Source of the DNA: an uncultured Prevotellaceae bacterium
Lineage (GTDB): Bacteria; Bacteroidota; Bacteroidia; Bacteroidales; Bacteroidaceae
DNA length: 64,000 bases
Direction: 5' to 3'
NCBI GenBank assembly: GCA_900316645.1
Contig: ONDP01000023.1
Span: 1-64,000 of the forward strand
In this document: one piece after another, positions 1 through 9,178 of the stretch
Position numbering within the stretch: the first letter of the stretch is position 1
Layout of the letters: each line of letters starts with the position of its first letter
Position numbers and translations under genes: made by a program
The notes under the pieces: model-generated
Database searches by the model: none
Seen by the model: the letters and a program-made list of their open reading frames with translations, nothing else
What the model was told of the DNA's origin: nothing

Positions 1-3
1 ATG

Positions 4-35
4 CAAAGGTACAACTATTTTTTCAACCACACAAA
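4..35 (-). promoter_or_regulatory. promoter for a gene left of the window
   Basis: Reading the minus strand, a TTTG box (32-35), 20 bases and TACCTTTG (4-11) match the Bacteroidota vegetative promoter exactly. The gene it serves would start just outside the window. Confidence 0.55.
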
Positions 36-60
36 CTTTTCACAAACTTTTTTCGAAATA

Positions 61-100
61 AACAAAAAGTTTTCGCTTTTCACAACAAAAAGCGAAAACT
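61..100 (-). terminator. intrinsic terminator of the BI-1 gene
   Basis: Two perfect 13-base arms (68-80 and 88-100, AGTTTTCGCTTTT and its complement) enclose a 7-base loop. On the minus strand they are followed by TTTTTGTT. It sits about 25 bases after the stop of the BI-1-like gene. Confidence 0.85.
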
Positions 101-124
101 CTATACCTTATTATATAATATTTA

Positions 125-847
125 TTATTCTCTCTTTCCAAATATGCGGAGAAGATAGATAAACAGGTTAATAAAATCGAGATACAATGACAACGCTCCC
201 AAAAGAGCATATTTTTGAGCCTGTTCACCTGCATCAGGAGCTTGCAACAGCATATTTTTGATTTTCTGGGTATCATAAGCCGTCAATCCGACAAAAATCA
301 AAACACCCAGATAGCTTATTCCTAGGTCGAGAATCGAACTCTTTACAAAGAACACATTAACCAAAGTTGCAATAATGATGCCAATCAAAGCCATCAGTAA
401 ATATTTTCCTAATGACGAAAGGTCCGTCTTTGTCGTATAACCCACAAAAGCCATTGCTGCAAATGTTCCTGCCGTAATGAAGAACACAGTAGCTATCGAA
501 CTTTGGGTATAAGCAAGGAAGATAAACGATAGCAGCGCTCCATTAATGATTGAATATAGTACAAACATCAACGTAGCTGTTGTCAACGACAATTTATTGA
601 TAGCCGAAGATACACCAATGACCAATGCAAACTCAGCAATAATCAATCCCCAAAATAGAATTTGATTTGTCACAAGAGCCTGAAGAATGCCAGGACTGTT
701 TGCTACTCCATAAGCAGTAAAGCCAGTAATGGCCAATGCAAATGTCATCCACACATATACCTTTCTCATTAATACAGGAAAAGCAGCAGAAACATCCCAC
801 TGTCTTTCACCTGCATACTCTTTTAATTCATAATCGTTGTAATTCAT
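125..847 (-). CDS. Bax inhibitor-1/YccA family membrane protein
   Basis: A 240-residue, strongly hydrophobic protein with about seven predicted membrane segments after a short polar N-terminus (MNYNDYELKEYAG). The hydrophobic spacing and the C-terminal segment ending YDTQKIKNMLL...LYLDFINLFIYLLRIFG are typical of the BI-1/YccA (UPF0005) family of inner-membrane proteins. Relatives are linked to calcium leak or control of membrane proteases, but the bacterial role is not settled. I chose the ATG at 847 rather than the upstream TTG at 865, because the -7 box (877-884) would place transcription start near 872, almost on top of that TTG. It is a single gene with its own promoter and terminator. 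Confidence 0.9.
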   Translation of the reverse strand: MNYNDYELKEYAGERQWDVSAAFPVLMRKVYVWMTFALAITGFTAYGVANSPGILQALVTNQILFWGLIIAEFALVIGVSSAINKLSLTTATLMFVLYSIINGALLSFIFLAYTQSSIATVFFITAGTFAAMAFVGYTTKTDLSSLGKYLLMALIGIIIATLVNVFFVKSSILDLGISYLGVLIFVGLTAYDTQKIKNMLLQAPDAGEQAQKYALLGALSLYLDFINLFIYLLRIFGKRE

Positions 848-876
848 CTTTTTCGTTTTAATCAATAATTCGGGGG

Positions 877-884
877 CAAAGATA
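877..884 (-). promoter_or_regulatory. -7 box for the BI-1-like gene
   Basis: TATCTTTG on the minus strand, 30 bases before the chosen start. A TTG-type box lies at a slightly long spacing (22 bases). Confidence 0.55.
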
Positions 885-936
885 ACGATTTCTTTGTCTT
901 ATTTATCAAAAATGAGTATTAAAAAAAAATAAATTC

Positions 937-967
937 TTGTCTAATTATGAAATTCTTTGTATATTTG
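937..967 (+). promoter_or_regulatory. promoter of the DUF4332 gene
   Basis: TTG (937-939), exactly 20 bases, then TATATTTG (960-967). A full match to the Bacteroidota -33/-7 consensus, 55 bases before the start codon. Confidence 0.75.
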
Positions 968-1021
968 CCGTTGCAGAATGCAAAGTGCATCAATCTGCAA
1001 TTAACTAATACTTAATCCATT

Positions 1022-1429
1022 ATGACTTACAAAGTAATTGACATTGAAGGTGTAGGCGACGTTTATGCAGAAAAACTGATTGCCGCCGGTATCAAAACAG
1101 ATGCAGAATTATTAGAGAAATGTGCCAAACCTGCTGGTCGCAAGGCATTAGAGGCAGAGACCGGCATTAGTGGTAAACTGATTTTGAAATGGGCAAACCA
1201 CTGCGATCTTTATCGCATCAATGGCGTAGGTCCTCAATTCGCAGAACTATTGGAGTCTGCCGGTGTTGACACTGTGAAAGAACTGAAGCACCGTGTAGCA
1301 GAAAACCTTCAGGCTAAGTTAGAAGAAGTAAATGCTCAAAAGAATCTGACCAACCGTGTTCCTGCAACAGTTGAAATTCAGAAAATGATAGACCAGGCCA
1401 AAGAGTTGCCTGCTGTGATGGAATACTAA
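1022..1429 (+). CDS. DUF4332 family protein with two helix-hairpin-helix motifs
   Basis: A 135-residue protein with two copies of a helix-hairpin-helix-like motif: IEGVGDVYAEKLIAAGI near residues 8-24 and INGVGPQFAELLESAGV near 67-83. This is the DUF4332 layout. Such motifs usually contact DNA backbone non-specifically, so a nucleic-acid role is plausible but unproven. It has no signal peptide or membrane segment and should be cytoplasmic. Its promoter is clear. The next gene begins 3 bases after the stop, so the two are probably co-transcribed although their functions seem unrelated. Confidence 0.85.
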   Translation: MTYKVIDIEGVGDVYAEKLIAAGIKTDAELLEKCAKPAGRKALEAETGISGKLILKWANHCDLYRINGVGPQFAELLESAGVDTVKELKHRVAENLQAKLEEVNAQKNLTNRVPATVEIQKMIDQAKELPAVMEY

Positions 1430-1432
1430 AAG

Positions 1433-2242
1433 ATGAAACAACGAATATATACATTTATCCTGACGGCTCTGCTATGCGGAGCCGTCAATGCTCAAACAGG
1501 TTTCACACATCCTTGGATGCAGAAGCGTGTAGCCTTTTTCGGCGACTCCATTACTGATCCGAAGCACAAAGGATCCAACGTAAAATACTGGCAATACCTA
1601 CAAGATTGGTTAGGTATTACCCCCTATGTATATGGCATAAGCGGACGCCAGTGGAATGATATTCCCAACCAAACCGACAAGTTACAGAAAGAACATGGCG
1701 ACACGGTTGATGCCATTCTTATTTTTATAGGCACTAACGATTTCAATGACGGAGTACCCATTGGCGAGTGGTATGACATCAAGGAAGAAAAGGTGATGGC
1801 TGGTATCCATGAACCCAAGCACATGGTGGTTCGCAAACGCATGTATCCAATCATGACGACAACCACGTTCAAAGGCCGCATTAATATAGCGCTCGATAAA
1901 TTAAAGCGTGCTTATCCAACCAAGCAGGTAGTATTGCTCACACCTATACACCGTGCAGGATTTTATGCGAACGACAAGAATTGGCAACCAACAGAAGACT
2001 ATTACAATCGCTGTGGTGAACCCTTTAAACGTTATATAGACGCCGTCAAAGAGGCTGGTAACATATGGGCTGTACCTGTTATTGACTTGAATTCCCTAAG
2101 TGGCCTTTTCCCTATGATGGATGAACATGTCGTGTACTTCAAGGATGGTACAAACGACCGTTTGCATCCCAATGAGAAAGGACACGAGCGTATAGCCCGT
2201 ACCCTATATTACCAACTCAATGCCCTACCCTGCTGTTTCTAA
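1433..2242 (+). CDS. secreted SGNH/GDSL hydrolase
   Basis: A 269-residue protein with a signal peptide (MKQRIYTFILTALLCGAVNA, cleavage likely before QTG). The SGNH blocks are present in order: block I FFGDSITD near residue 35 (nucleophile Ser), block III GTND near residue 100 and block V HPNEKGH near residue 245. The family comprises secreted esterases or lipases, in Bacteroidota often deacetylating glycans. No carbohydrate-binding module or PUL neighbours point to a substrate. It lies directly behind the DUF4332 gene. Its last codons overlap by 4 bases the end of the converging dehydrogenase gene, and an intrinsic terminator is embedded in that overlap. Confidence 0.88.
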   Translation: MKQRIYTFILTALLCGAVNAQTGFTHPWMQKRVAFFGDSITDPKHKGSNVKYWQYLQDWLGITPYVYGISGRQWNDIPNQTDKLQKEHGDTVDAILIFIGTNDFNDGVPIGEWYDIKEEKVMAGIHEPKHMVVRKRMYPIMTTTTFKGRINIALDKLKRAYPTKQVVLLTPIHRAGFYANDKNWQPTEDYYNRCGEPFKRYIDAVKEAGNIWAVPVIDLNSLSGLFPMMDEHVVYFKDGTNDRLHPNEKGHERIARTLYYQLNALPCCF

Positions 2243-2258
2243 TCAGCAGGGGTTTTCT
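2228..2258 (+). terminator. terminator inside two overlapping convergent gene ends
   Basis: CCCTGCTG (2228-2235) and CAGCAGGG (2244-2251) form a perfect 8-bp stem followed by GTTTTCTTT on the plus strand. The hairpin is coding for the last residues of both the SGNH hydrolase and the opposite-strand dehydrogenase. Confidence 0.75.
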
Positions 2259-5200
2259 TTGCTGTCGTACATTCGTTCACGAGATAAACAATACTCATAT
2301 ACGGAATACCCGTATTTGTTTCCAAACCAATTTCACAGGTACGGCTGTTGCTGTATCCCACCTCAATGTGATATTTTTCAATTTGTGGGCGCAGTTTTCG
2401 CAACGCGTAGCGGTTTAATTCAGGGAAAGTGAACCCCCTATCGCCAGCAAAACCGCAACACCCTACTCCTTCTGGTAGATATACATTGCTCGAGCACAGT
2501 TTGGCAAGTGCTATCATATCCTTATCCACTCCCATCTCACGCGTTGAACAAGTCAAGTGGAGGGCTACAGGCCGATCTGTCGGATGGAAGTCTAACCTAT
2601 CCACCAAATAGGTCATAATAAACTCTGCAGGCTCATACAATTTCATCTTATGCATTACTTTACGCATACGATGCAGACATGGGCTCTGAGCACAAAGCAC
2701 AGGGTATTTACCTTCCTTTGAAGCTTTCCATAACGCCAGTTCCAACTCGGCGCTTTTCCTATCGGCAATATCAAGCATTCCTTTCGATTCCCAGATCTGT
2801 CCACAACACATCTTTTCCATTCCTTCAGGGAAGATAACTTCATAACCAGCTTTAGCCATCAGCTGAATCACCTCATCAACCAAATCATGTCTTTTCCCAC
2901 CATGTTTCGACTGTCCCATCGTCTGATTGATACAGCTGGGGAAATAAACCACCTTCAGAGGATTATCTATCGAAGGTTGGTTATGTGGCAACGAACGATC
3001 GATGATAAACTGAGTCAAATCTGATGGTTTCGGCTGACGGTGCTTCTTAGGCATTGCCGTCGTCCAAAGCGGCAGGCCCATTTTATTCATCCCCCTACAA
3101 AGTTTTGTCATGACAGCCGGTCCAAGGGTTACATGTCCCAAATGGGCAACATCCAAGACGAAGCGCAGTCCCTGTTTTATGCCAGCCATATGATTTGCCG
3201 CAAACTCACCCACTTGATACCCCAAATTATTGTTGAGCATATCCATCTGGCGAATCAGATGGGTAAGCTCACCCGTATTAATTTTCATCGGGCATGAAGT
3301 CGCACAAAGTCCGTCTGTAGCACAAGTCTGATCTCCATAATATTTATATTGTTTCTTCAATGCAGCCAGTCGCTCTGGATTCTCACCGGTATGTTCAAGA
3401 TTTCTTATCTCTCTCTGTACGGCGATTCGCATTCTTGAAGAAAGAGTCAGGCCACACGATACACAGTTTACTTCGCAGAATCCACACTCAATACATTTGT
3501 TTGCCCGTTTCACCTGCTCAATCGTCTCCTGAGCAGTCGATAGCTCTTTATCCATTAAATAATGGCCTCCGTCAGGTACTTGTTTAAAGTTAAATTCCAA
3601 CACGGGCAATGGTTTTAAGCACTTAATGAAACAGTCTGGATCATCATTGAAAATCACGCCCTGATTCAGCAATCCGTCCGGATCGAAAATATCCTTCAGC
3701 TCCTTCATTGCCTCATAGGCTTTTTCGCCCCATTCGTATTTCACAAAAGGAGCCATGTTACGACCCGTTCCGTGCTCTGCCTTTAACGAGCCGTCATATT
3801 CTTCCACCACCAGTTTTGCCACATCGCGCATCATCTCAGCATAACGGGCCACCTCATGTTCATCTGCAAAGCTCTGGTTAAGAATAAAATGATAGTTACC
3901 TTCAAAGGCATGACCGTAGATACAAGCATCCGAATAACCATGATCGGCTATTAACTTCTGCAATTTCACAGTAGCCTCAGGCAACGACTCGATAGGGAAA
4001 GCCACGTCTTCAATCAGACATGACGTGCCAATAGGACGAGTGCCACCTACCGAAGGGAATATGCCCGAGCGGATGGCCCAATACTTTCCATAAACCTTTG
4101 GGTCTTCAGTGAACTCAGCTGGCATATACAACTTAAATTGCGACAAGCACACTTTTATCTTTGCTATTTTCTCCAGCAATTGTTCATGTGTAACGCCTTT
4201 TGTTTCAGTCAATATTGCCGTTATGTTATGATAATCCCCTGGGGCTACCCCCTCAATCTTGCCAGCATCCACATCTTTCTTATACTGCAGGAATACAGGG
4301 TCGTCCACCGAGCTAAGCGATTTATAATCCAGCATTTCTGCACTTTTTACCATCAGGTTCTCGGCACTCATCGCCATGTCTTCGTCACCAGCTTTCAGTT
4401 TTTTCATAGCAACCACAGCCTCGCAACTCTCTTTCATAGTCAGGAAATAGACCATGGCCGATGCCTTGAACGGATAGTCACGAAGAGTTTTCATCGTCAC
4501 TTCCGACAGGAATGCGAGTGTGCCTTCCGAACCAACTATTGAATGGGCAATGATATCGAACGGATCGTCATAGGCAATCAACGGACGCAGATTTAGTCCT
4601 GTCACGTTCTTGATAGCATATTTCTTGCTAATACGGTCTGCCAGTTCCCTGTCATCACGCACCTTGTCACGCAGTGTTTCTATCCTTTTCAAGAAATCGG
4701 GATGACTCTTTCTGAAAGCCTCCTTACTTGATTCATCGCCCGTATCAAGAATAGTTCCATCTGTCAGGATGACGCGTGCCGAAACCATCATTCTATCGCT
4801 ATTGGCATGCACACCACAGTTCATGCCCGAAGCATTATTGACAACAATACCGCCCACCATCGCACTGCCAATACTGGCAGGATCAGGCGGAAACACCCGT
4901 CCATAGGGTTTTAGTATCTCATTCACCTTCGCTCCAACGATACCCGGCTGGAGACGAATCGTTTCCTGCCGCTCTCCTATTTCATATTTCTCCCAGTGTT
5001 TTCCTGCCACTATCAGCACGCTGTCAGAACAGCTCTGTCCCGACAGTGACGTTCCTGCGGCGCGGAAAGTAAAAGGCATTTTATGTTTCCGACACATCTG
5101 CACGATTCGTGCTATTTCCTCTTCACCGTCACTGCGTATCACCACTTTCGGTATTTGTCTGTAAAAACTGGCATCGGTTCCCCATCCAAGGGTACGCAAT

Positions 5201-5271
5201 TCATCAGTATAAATACGTTCCGACGGCAAAATCTGTCTTAGCTCATTCAGAAAATCGCTAACCATAGGCAT
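2239..5271 (-). CDS. FAD-linked / Fe-S 2-hydroxyacid dehydrogenase (YdiJ-like, D-lactate or D-2-hydroxyglutarate type)
   Basis: A 1010-residue fusion. The N-terminal half is a PCMH-type FAD-binding domain (FRAAGTSLSGQS near residue 60, PPDPASIGSAMVGG near 120) followed by an FAD-oxidase C-terminal domain. Next comes a ferredoxin-like part with CIECGFCEVNC and CATDGLCATSCPM near residues 590-660. The C-terminal half has cysteine-rich CCG elements (CCGQIWESKG, CCGFAGDRGF) as in GlcF/LutA/HdrB. Length and order match the YdiJ/D-2-hydroxyacid dehydrogenase group, which oxidises D-lactate or D-2-hydroxyglutarate and passes electrons to the quinone pool or a carrier. It is divergent from the lactate permease-lutABC operon, which favours D-lactate; the exact substrate is an inference. 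Confidence 0.85.
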   Translation of the reverse strand: MPMVSDFLNELRQILPSERIYTDELRTLGWGTDASFYRQIPKVVIRSDGEEEIARIVQMCRKHKMPFTFRAAGTSLSGQSCSDSVLIVAGKHWEKYEIGERQETIRLQPGIVGAKVNEILKPYGRVFPPDPASIGSAMVGGIVVNNASGMNCGVHANSDRMMVSARVILTDGTILDTGDESSKEAFRKSHPDFLKRIETLRDKVRDDRELADRISKKYAIKNVTGLNLRPLIAYDDPFDIIAHSIVGSEGTLAFLSEVTMKTLRDYPFKASAMVYFLTMKESCEAVVAMKKLKAGDEDMAMSAENLMVKSAEMLDYKSLSSVDDPVFLQYKKDVDAGKIEGVAPGDYHNITAILTETKGVTHEQLLEKIAKIKVCLSQFKLYMPAEFTEDPKVYGKYWAIRSGIFPSVGGTRPIGTSCLIEDVAFPIESLPEATVKLQKLIADHGYSDACIYGHAFEGNYHFILNQSFADEHEVARYAEMMRDVAKLVVEEYDGSLKAEHGTGRNMAPFVKYEWGEKAYEAMKELKDIFDPDGLLNQGVIFNDDPDCFIKCLKPLPVLEFNFKQVPDGGHYLMDKELSTAQETIEQVKRANKCIECGFCEVNCVSCGLTLSSRMRIAVQREIRNLEHTGENPERLAALKKQYKYYGDQTCATDGLCATSCPMKINTGELTHLIRQMDMLNNNLGYQVGEFAANHMAGIKQGLRFVLDVAHLGHVTLGPAVMTKLCRGMNKMGLPLWTTAMPKKHRQPKPSDLTQFIIDRSLPHNQPSIDNPLKVVYFPSCINQTMGQSKHGGKRHDLVDEVIQLMAKAGYEVIFPEGMEKMCCGQIWESKGMLDIADRKSAELELALWKASKEGKYPVLCAQSPCLHRMRKVMHKMKLYEPAEFIMTYLVDRLDFHPTDRPVALHLTCSTREMGVDKDMIALAKLCSSNVYLPEGVGCCGFAGDRGFTFPELNRYALRKLRPQIEKYHIEVGYSNSRTCEIGLETNTGIPYMSIVYLVNECTTAKKTPAD

Positions 5272-5301
5272 TAAAATTGTTAGTATTTCATATTATTTGT
5301 G

Positions 5302-5309
5302 CAAATATA
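5302..5309 (-). promoter_or_regulatory. -7 box for the hydroxyacid dehydrogenase
   Basis: TATATTTG on the minus strand about 30 bases before the start. No good TTG box is seen at the usual distance. It shares the 150-base divergent region with the lactate permease promoter. Confidence 0.5.
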
Positions 5310-5374
5310 CAGTTATTTCTTGAAAAATAAAATATTTTAACCATCTTTTTCCGCCAATATTAGATTTTATTTTG

Positions 5375-5382
5375 TACATTTG
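5375..5382 (+). promoter_or_regulatory. -7 box for the lactate permease-lut operon
   Basis: TACATTTG on the plus strand. It lies inside the first codons of the longest open frame, which argues that translation starts at the later ATG (5423). Confidence 0.55.
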
Positions 5383-5422
5383 CCACAGAACTTATGAAAT
5401 AATAACTAAAAATCAGACTCCA

Positions 5423-7036
5423 ATGGCAGCACTTATTTCAGCAATACCTATTGCATTACTCTTTATTCTCATGATGGGTTTCAAAGTATCGGGATGGAAG
5501 AGTGCTTTAATCACACTGGTTGTTACCATTTTATTAGCACTCTTTGCTACACCAGCTTTGGGCATCGTACCAGAGAAATATGCAGATGTCTCGATAGTCG
5601 GCATCACTATCTGGTCAGTCTTCGAGGGATTCCTCAAAGCCTGTTTCCCTATTATTCTGATTATCATCTGTGCGATTTTCAGTTATAATATCCTGTGTGA
5701 GACCAAGGAGATAGAAACCATCAAGACCCAGTTCACCCAACTTACAACCGACAAAGGTCTGTTAGTACTCCTGCTCACTTGGGGATTTGGAGGTGTATTA
5801 GAAGGTATGGCAGGATTCGGAACAGCAGTGGCCATTCCAGCTGCCATTCTCATCGGATTGGGTTTCAAACCCATGTTCTCTGCAGTCATCTGCTTGATTG
5901 CTAATACCGTAGCTGTCGGTTTCGGTGCTGTAGGTCTTCCTGCTACCACACTGGCCAACGAAGTTGCAGGCGAACTGACGGGCGGCATGGCGTCTCACGA
6001 GATGCTGTGCAGCATTTCCACCTATATTATCATACAGCTCTCGCTGATGTTCTACATCACGCCATTCATCATCCTTATGATGACTGACAAGACTAAGGTT
6101 ATCAAGAATCTATCACTTGCACTCTTCGTTGGCACATTCTCCATTATCATCCAGTTCTCCTGTGCCTTCTTTCTTGGTCCTGAAACGCCAGCCATTCTTG
6201 GTTCTGTGGGAGCCATCATTGCCATGCTTATTTACAATCAGCTCTTTCTTCGTCACAAAACAGAAAAAGATGCTGTCCTTGTCGAGAAACAGGAGTTTGG
6301 TTTTGCCAAAACATTTCGTGCTTGGAGCGTTTACGGTTTTATCATTTTCTTTATACTCATCTCCAGTAAGATATGCCCAGACATTAACGCCCTCTTGAAA
6401 TCGACGCTGGTCACCCAGTTCCAGATGCCTGTTATCGGCAACACGTTCTCGTTTGGCTGGCTGTCGAATGCAGGACTGATGGTATTCTTAGGTGCCATGA
6501 TAGGCGGACTCATCCAAGGATTGTCTTTTGGACGTCTCATGAAACTCTTGTGTCAGACCACCTATAACCTACAAAAGACGGCACTCACCATCTGCTGTCT
6601 TGTAGCCCTTGCCTCTCTGATGAACAACACGGGTATGACACTCGCCATTGCCACAGGACTTGTTTCTCTGACAGGTGCAGCATATCCGTTCTTTGCGCCA
6701 CTCATCGGCTCTATCGGCACCTTCGTCACAGGTTCTGCTACCTCTGCCAACATCCTGTTCGGAAAGCTACAGGCCGCTGCTGCCGGTCAGTTGGGATTAG
6801 TCAACGAAGCTAATTTCTTCGGTGTCAGTGGCAACGAGACCAATTGGTTGGCTGCTGCCAATTGTGCTGGTTCTGAAGGTGGTAAGCTACTCTCGCCACA
6901 GAGTATTGCCATTGCCACAGCAGCCTGCGATATGGAAGGTCAGGACGGTGATATTATGCGCAAGACGTTGCCGTTTGCCGTATTCTGGATTCTGATGAAT
7001 GGTCTCATGGTATTCCTTGGACTGCATGTTATATGA
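5423..7036 (+). CDS. lctP: L-lactate permease (LctP family)
   Basis: A 537-residue polytopic inner-membrane protein with about 12-14 hydrophobic segments. It has LctP-family features such as GFGGVLEGMAGFGTAVAIPAA near residue 115 and SATSANILFGKLQ near residue 440. It imports lactate (or glycolate) with protons. I prefer the ATG at 5423, giving MAALISAIPIALLF, over a TTG 51 bases upstream, because the promoter -7 box falls between them. It is followed by lutA, lutB and lutC with short gaps and an ATGA overlap, so this is one lactate uptake and oxidation operon. Confidence 0.9.
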   Translation: MAALISAIPIALLFILMMGFKVSGWKSALITLVVTILLALFATPALGIVPEKYADVSIVGITIWSVFEGFLKACFPIILIIICAIFSYNILCETKEIETIKTQFTQLTTDKGLLVLLLTWGFGGVLEGMAGFGTAVAIPAAILIGLGFKPMFSAVICLIANTVAVGFGAVGLPATTLANEVAGELTGGMASHEMLCSISTYIIIQLSLMFYITPFIILMMTDKTKVIKNLSLALFVGTFSIIIQFSCAFFLGPETPAILGSVGAIIAMLIYNQLFLRHKTEKDAVLVEKQEFGFAKTFRAWSVYGFIIFFILISSKICPDINALLKSTLVTQFQMPVIGNTFSFGWLSNAGLMVFLGAMIGGLIQGLSFGRLMKLLCQTTYNLQKTALTICCLVALASLMNNTGMTLAIATGLVSLTGAAYPFFAPLIGSIGTFVTGSATSANILFGKLQAAAAGQLGLVNEANFFGVSGNETNWLAAANCAGSEGGKLLSPQSIAIATAACDMEGQDGDIMRKTLPFAVFWILMNGLMVFLGLHVI

Positions 7037-7037
7037 G

Positions 7038-7051
7038 AAGTGAAAAGTGAA
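7038..7051 (+). repeat. two heptamers in the lctP-lutA gap
   Basis: AAGTGAA occurs twice in tandem directly after the lctP stop, ending 4 bases before the lutA ATG. It is a small member of the heptanucleotide repeat class seen across the window. Confidence 0.5.
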
Positions 7052-7055
7052 AATT

Positions 7056-7790
7056 ATGATAAAGATAGGATTATTCATTCCCTGTTACGTTGATGCCGTT
7101 TTCCCTGAGGTGGGTATGGCCACTTATAAGTTATTGCGGCATTTAGACTTCGACGTAACCTATCCTGAGCAACAGACCTGTTGCGGTCAGCCAATGGCCA
7201 ATGCCGGTTTCGAGAAACAGGCTATTCCCTTAGCCGAAAAGTTCGACACACTCTTCAGCGGTTTCGATTATGTGGTTGCTCCCAGTGTGTCGTGTACGGC
7301 ATTCGTCAAGCTCAACTATCCGCGTCTCTTAAACCATGAGTGTCAGTCGGCCAAGCATTGCATGGATGTGGTAGAATTCCTTCACGACGTTGTTAAGATT
7401 AATCACCGTTTGGGCACCTTCCCCCATAAGGTCAGTCTCCACAACTCTTGTCATGGCGTACGTGAATTAGGTCTGTCGTCACCTTCTGAGGAACATGTCG
7501 CACCGTTTAATAAAATCAAGGACCTTCTCCGACTCGTTGACGGTATAGACATCGTTGAGCCAGAGCGTCCTGACGAGTGTTGCGGCTTCGGTGGCATGTT
7601 CTCCGTTGAAGAGACTGCAGTATCCGCCCAGATGGGGCTTGACAAATTAGAGCGTCATATCCAGACTGGTGCAGAATATATCACTGGTCCCGACTGTTCT
7701 TGCTTGATGCATATGGCAGGCATAGCCCGCAAGCAAGGCAAGAATATCGAGTTTAAACATGTCGTTGAAATATTAGCAAGTGGATTATGA
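7056..7790 (+). CDS. lutA: L-lactate oxidation subunit LutA (CCG-domain protein)
   Basis: A 244-residue protein made of two cysteine-rich CCG domains: FIPCYVD at the N-terminus, CCGQPMANAG near residue 45, HNSCHGVRELG near 130 and CCGFGGMFS near 175. This is LutA/YkgE, the HdrB/GlpC-like subunit of the LutABC Fe-S complex that oxidises L-lactate to pyruvate. The open frame can be extended to a GTG 9 bases upstream, but that codon is part of the heptamer repeat and the ATG at 7056 gives the usual N-terminus. It overlaps lutB by 4 bases (ATGA), indicating translational coupling. Confidence 0.92.
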   Translation: MIKIGLFIPCYVDAVFPEVGMATYKLLRHLDFDVTYPEQQTCCGQPMANAGFEKQAIPLAEKFDTLFSGFDYVVAPSVSCTAFVKLNYPRLLNHECQSAKHCMDVVEFLHDVVKINHRLGTFPHKVSLHNSCHGVRELGLSSPSEEHVAPFNKIKDLLRLVDGIDIVEPERPDECCGFGGMFSVEETAVSAQMGLDKLERHIQTGAEYITGPDCSCLMHMAGIARKQGKNIEFKHVVEILASGL

Positions 7791-9157
7791 GTACAGGACA
7801 TAGTAAAGCAGCAAAAGAGTTCTTAAAGAACCAGACCTATGCCCACTGGCACGACGCCACGTTCTGGTCTGTCCGCAGTAAACGCGATAACATGGCTTAT
7901 GGACTAGACGAGTGGGAACAGTTGCGCGATAAAGCCTCACAAATCAAGCGCCACACCATCACCCATCTCGATGAATATCTCGACCAATTTGCCACTAATG
8001 CCGAGAAGAATGGCGTGGAGGTGCACTGGGCTAAGGATGCTAACGAGTTCAACGAGATAGTTTATGGCATTCTGAAGAACCATAATGTCAAGAAGATGGT
8101 CAAGTCGAAGTCAATGCTTACTGAGGAATGCGAGATGAATCCCTACTTGGAGTCGCGTGGCATTGAGGTAGTAGAGACCGACTTAGGCGAGCGCATCATT
8201 CAACTCAAGGGACAGAAGCCCTCCCATATCGTGATGCCTGCCATCCATCTGAACCATGACGATGTAGGCGAGCTTTTTGAGGAGAAAGGTATCTCCAACG
8301 AGAAAGGCAACCACGACCCCACATATCTCACCTACAGAGCACGTCTCTCCCTGCGCAATGAGTTTCTCACTGCCGATGCTGGTATGACAGGGGCTAATTT
8401 CGGTATTGCTGCTACAGGCGACATTGTGGTATGCACCAACGAAGGTAATGCCGATATGTCAACCTCCTGTCCGAAGTTGCATATCGCAGCTGTCGGAATA
8501 GAGAAGATTATTCCGAATTACGAGTGTCTGGCCGTGTTCCAACGCATGCTCTGCCGAGCAGGTACCGGTCAGCCCACCACCACCTACACCTCACATTTCC
8601 GCAAGGCGCGTCCTACGGCTCACCACATGCACATCATTCTTGTCGACAATGGTCGCTCAGAATGGATAGCCAATCCCCAGCACTGGGAGTCGCTCAAATG
8701 CATTCGCTGTGGATCGTGCATGAACACATGTCCTGTCTATCGTCGTTCTGGCGGATATTCCTACAGTTATTTCATTCCTGGTCCCATCGGCATCAATCTG
8801 GGCATGTTGCGTTCGCCACAGCAACATAGTGGCAATGTCAGTGCCTGCACCCTCTGCCTTAGTTGTCAGACAGTATGCCCCGTCAAGATAAATCTCGGCG
8901 ACCAGATATACCTCTGGCGCCAACAGTTAGACGATTTCGGTACAGCCAATCCGCAGAAGAAGCTCATGTGTCGCGGCATGTCCATGCTTTACGGTTCCCC
9001 TGGCTTCTATAACATTGCTACGTCTCTTGCCCATTGGGCTAACTTCATCCCCTCGCCCATCATCAACTGCAGTATTAATCCGTGGGCAGAAGGTCATAAG
9101 ATGATGCAGTTCCCCAAGAAACCTTTCCACGAACTTTTTAAAGAATTGAAGGGGTGA
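7787..9157 (+). CDS. lutB: L-lactate oxidation iron-sulfur subunit LutB
   Basis: A 456-residue protein: an N-terminal LUD domain (roughly residues 60-290), then two [4Fe-4S] motifs, CIRCGSCMNTCPVYRRSGG near residue 305 and CTLCLSCQTVCPVKINLG near 355, and a C-terminal LutB/YkgF tail. It is the electron-transfer subunit of the LutABC L-lactate dehydrogenase complex. Length and domain order are those of the family. It is coupled to lutA by the ATGA overlap and followed by lutC after a short repeat-like spacer. Confidence 0.92.
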   Translation: MSTGHSKAAKEFLKNQTYAHWHDATFWSVRSKRDNMAYGLDEWEQLRDKASQIKRHTITHLDEYLDQFATNAEKNGVEVHWAKDANEFNEIVYGILKNHNVKKMVKSKSMLTEECEMNPYLESRGIEVVETDLGERIIQLKGQKPSHIVMPAIHLNHDDVGELFEEKGISNEKGNHDPTYLTYRARLSLRNEFLTADAGMTGANFGIAATGDIVVCTNEGNADMSTSCPKLHIAAVGIEKIIPNYECLAVFQRMLCRAGTGQPTTTYTSHFRKARPTAHHMHIILVDNGRSEWIANPQHWESLKCIRCGSCMNTCPVYRRSGGYSYSYFIPGPIGINLGMLRSPQQHSGNVSACTLCLSCQTVCPVKINLGDQIYLWRQQLDDFGTANPQKKLMCRGMSMLYGSPGFYNIATSLAHWANFIPSPIINCSINPWAEGHKMMQFPKKPFHELFKELKG

Positions 9158-9178
9158 AGAATTGAAAAATTGAAGATT

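Noticed and set aside
40..276. 78-residue minus-strand frame
   Set aside because: Overlaps the end of the BI-1-like gene and its terminator; no support.
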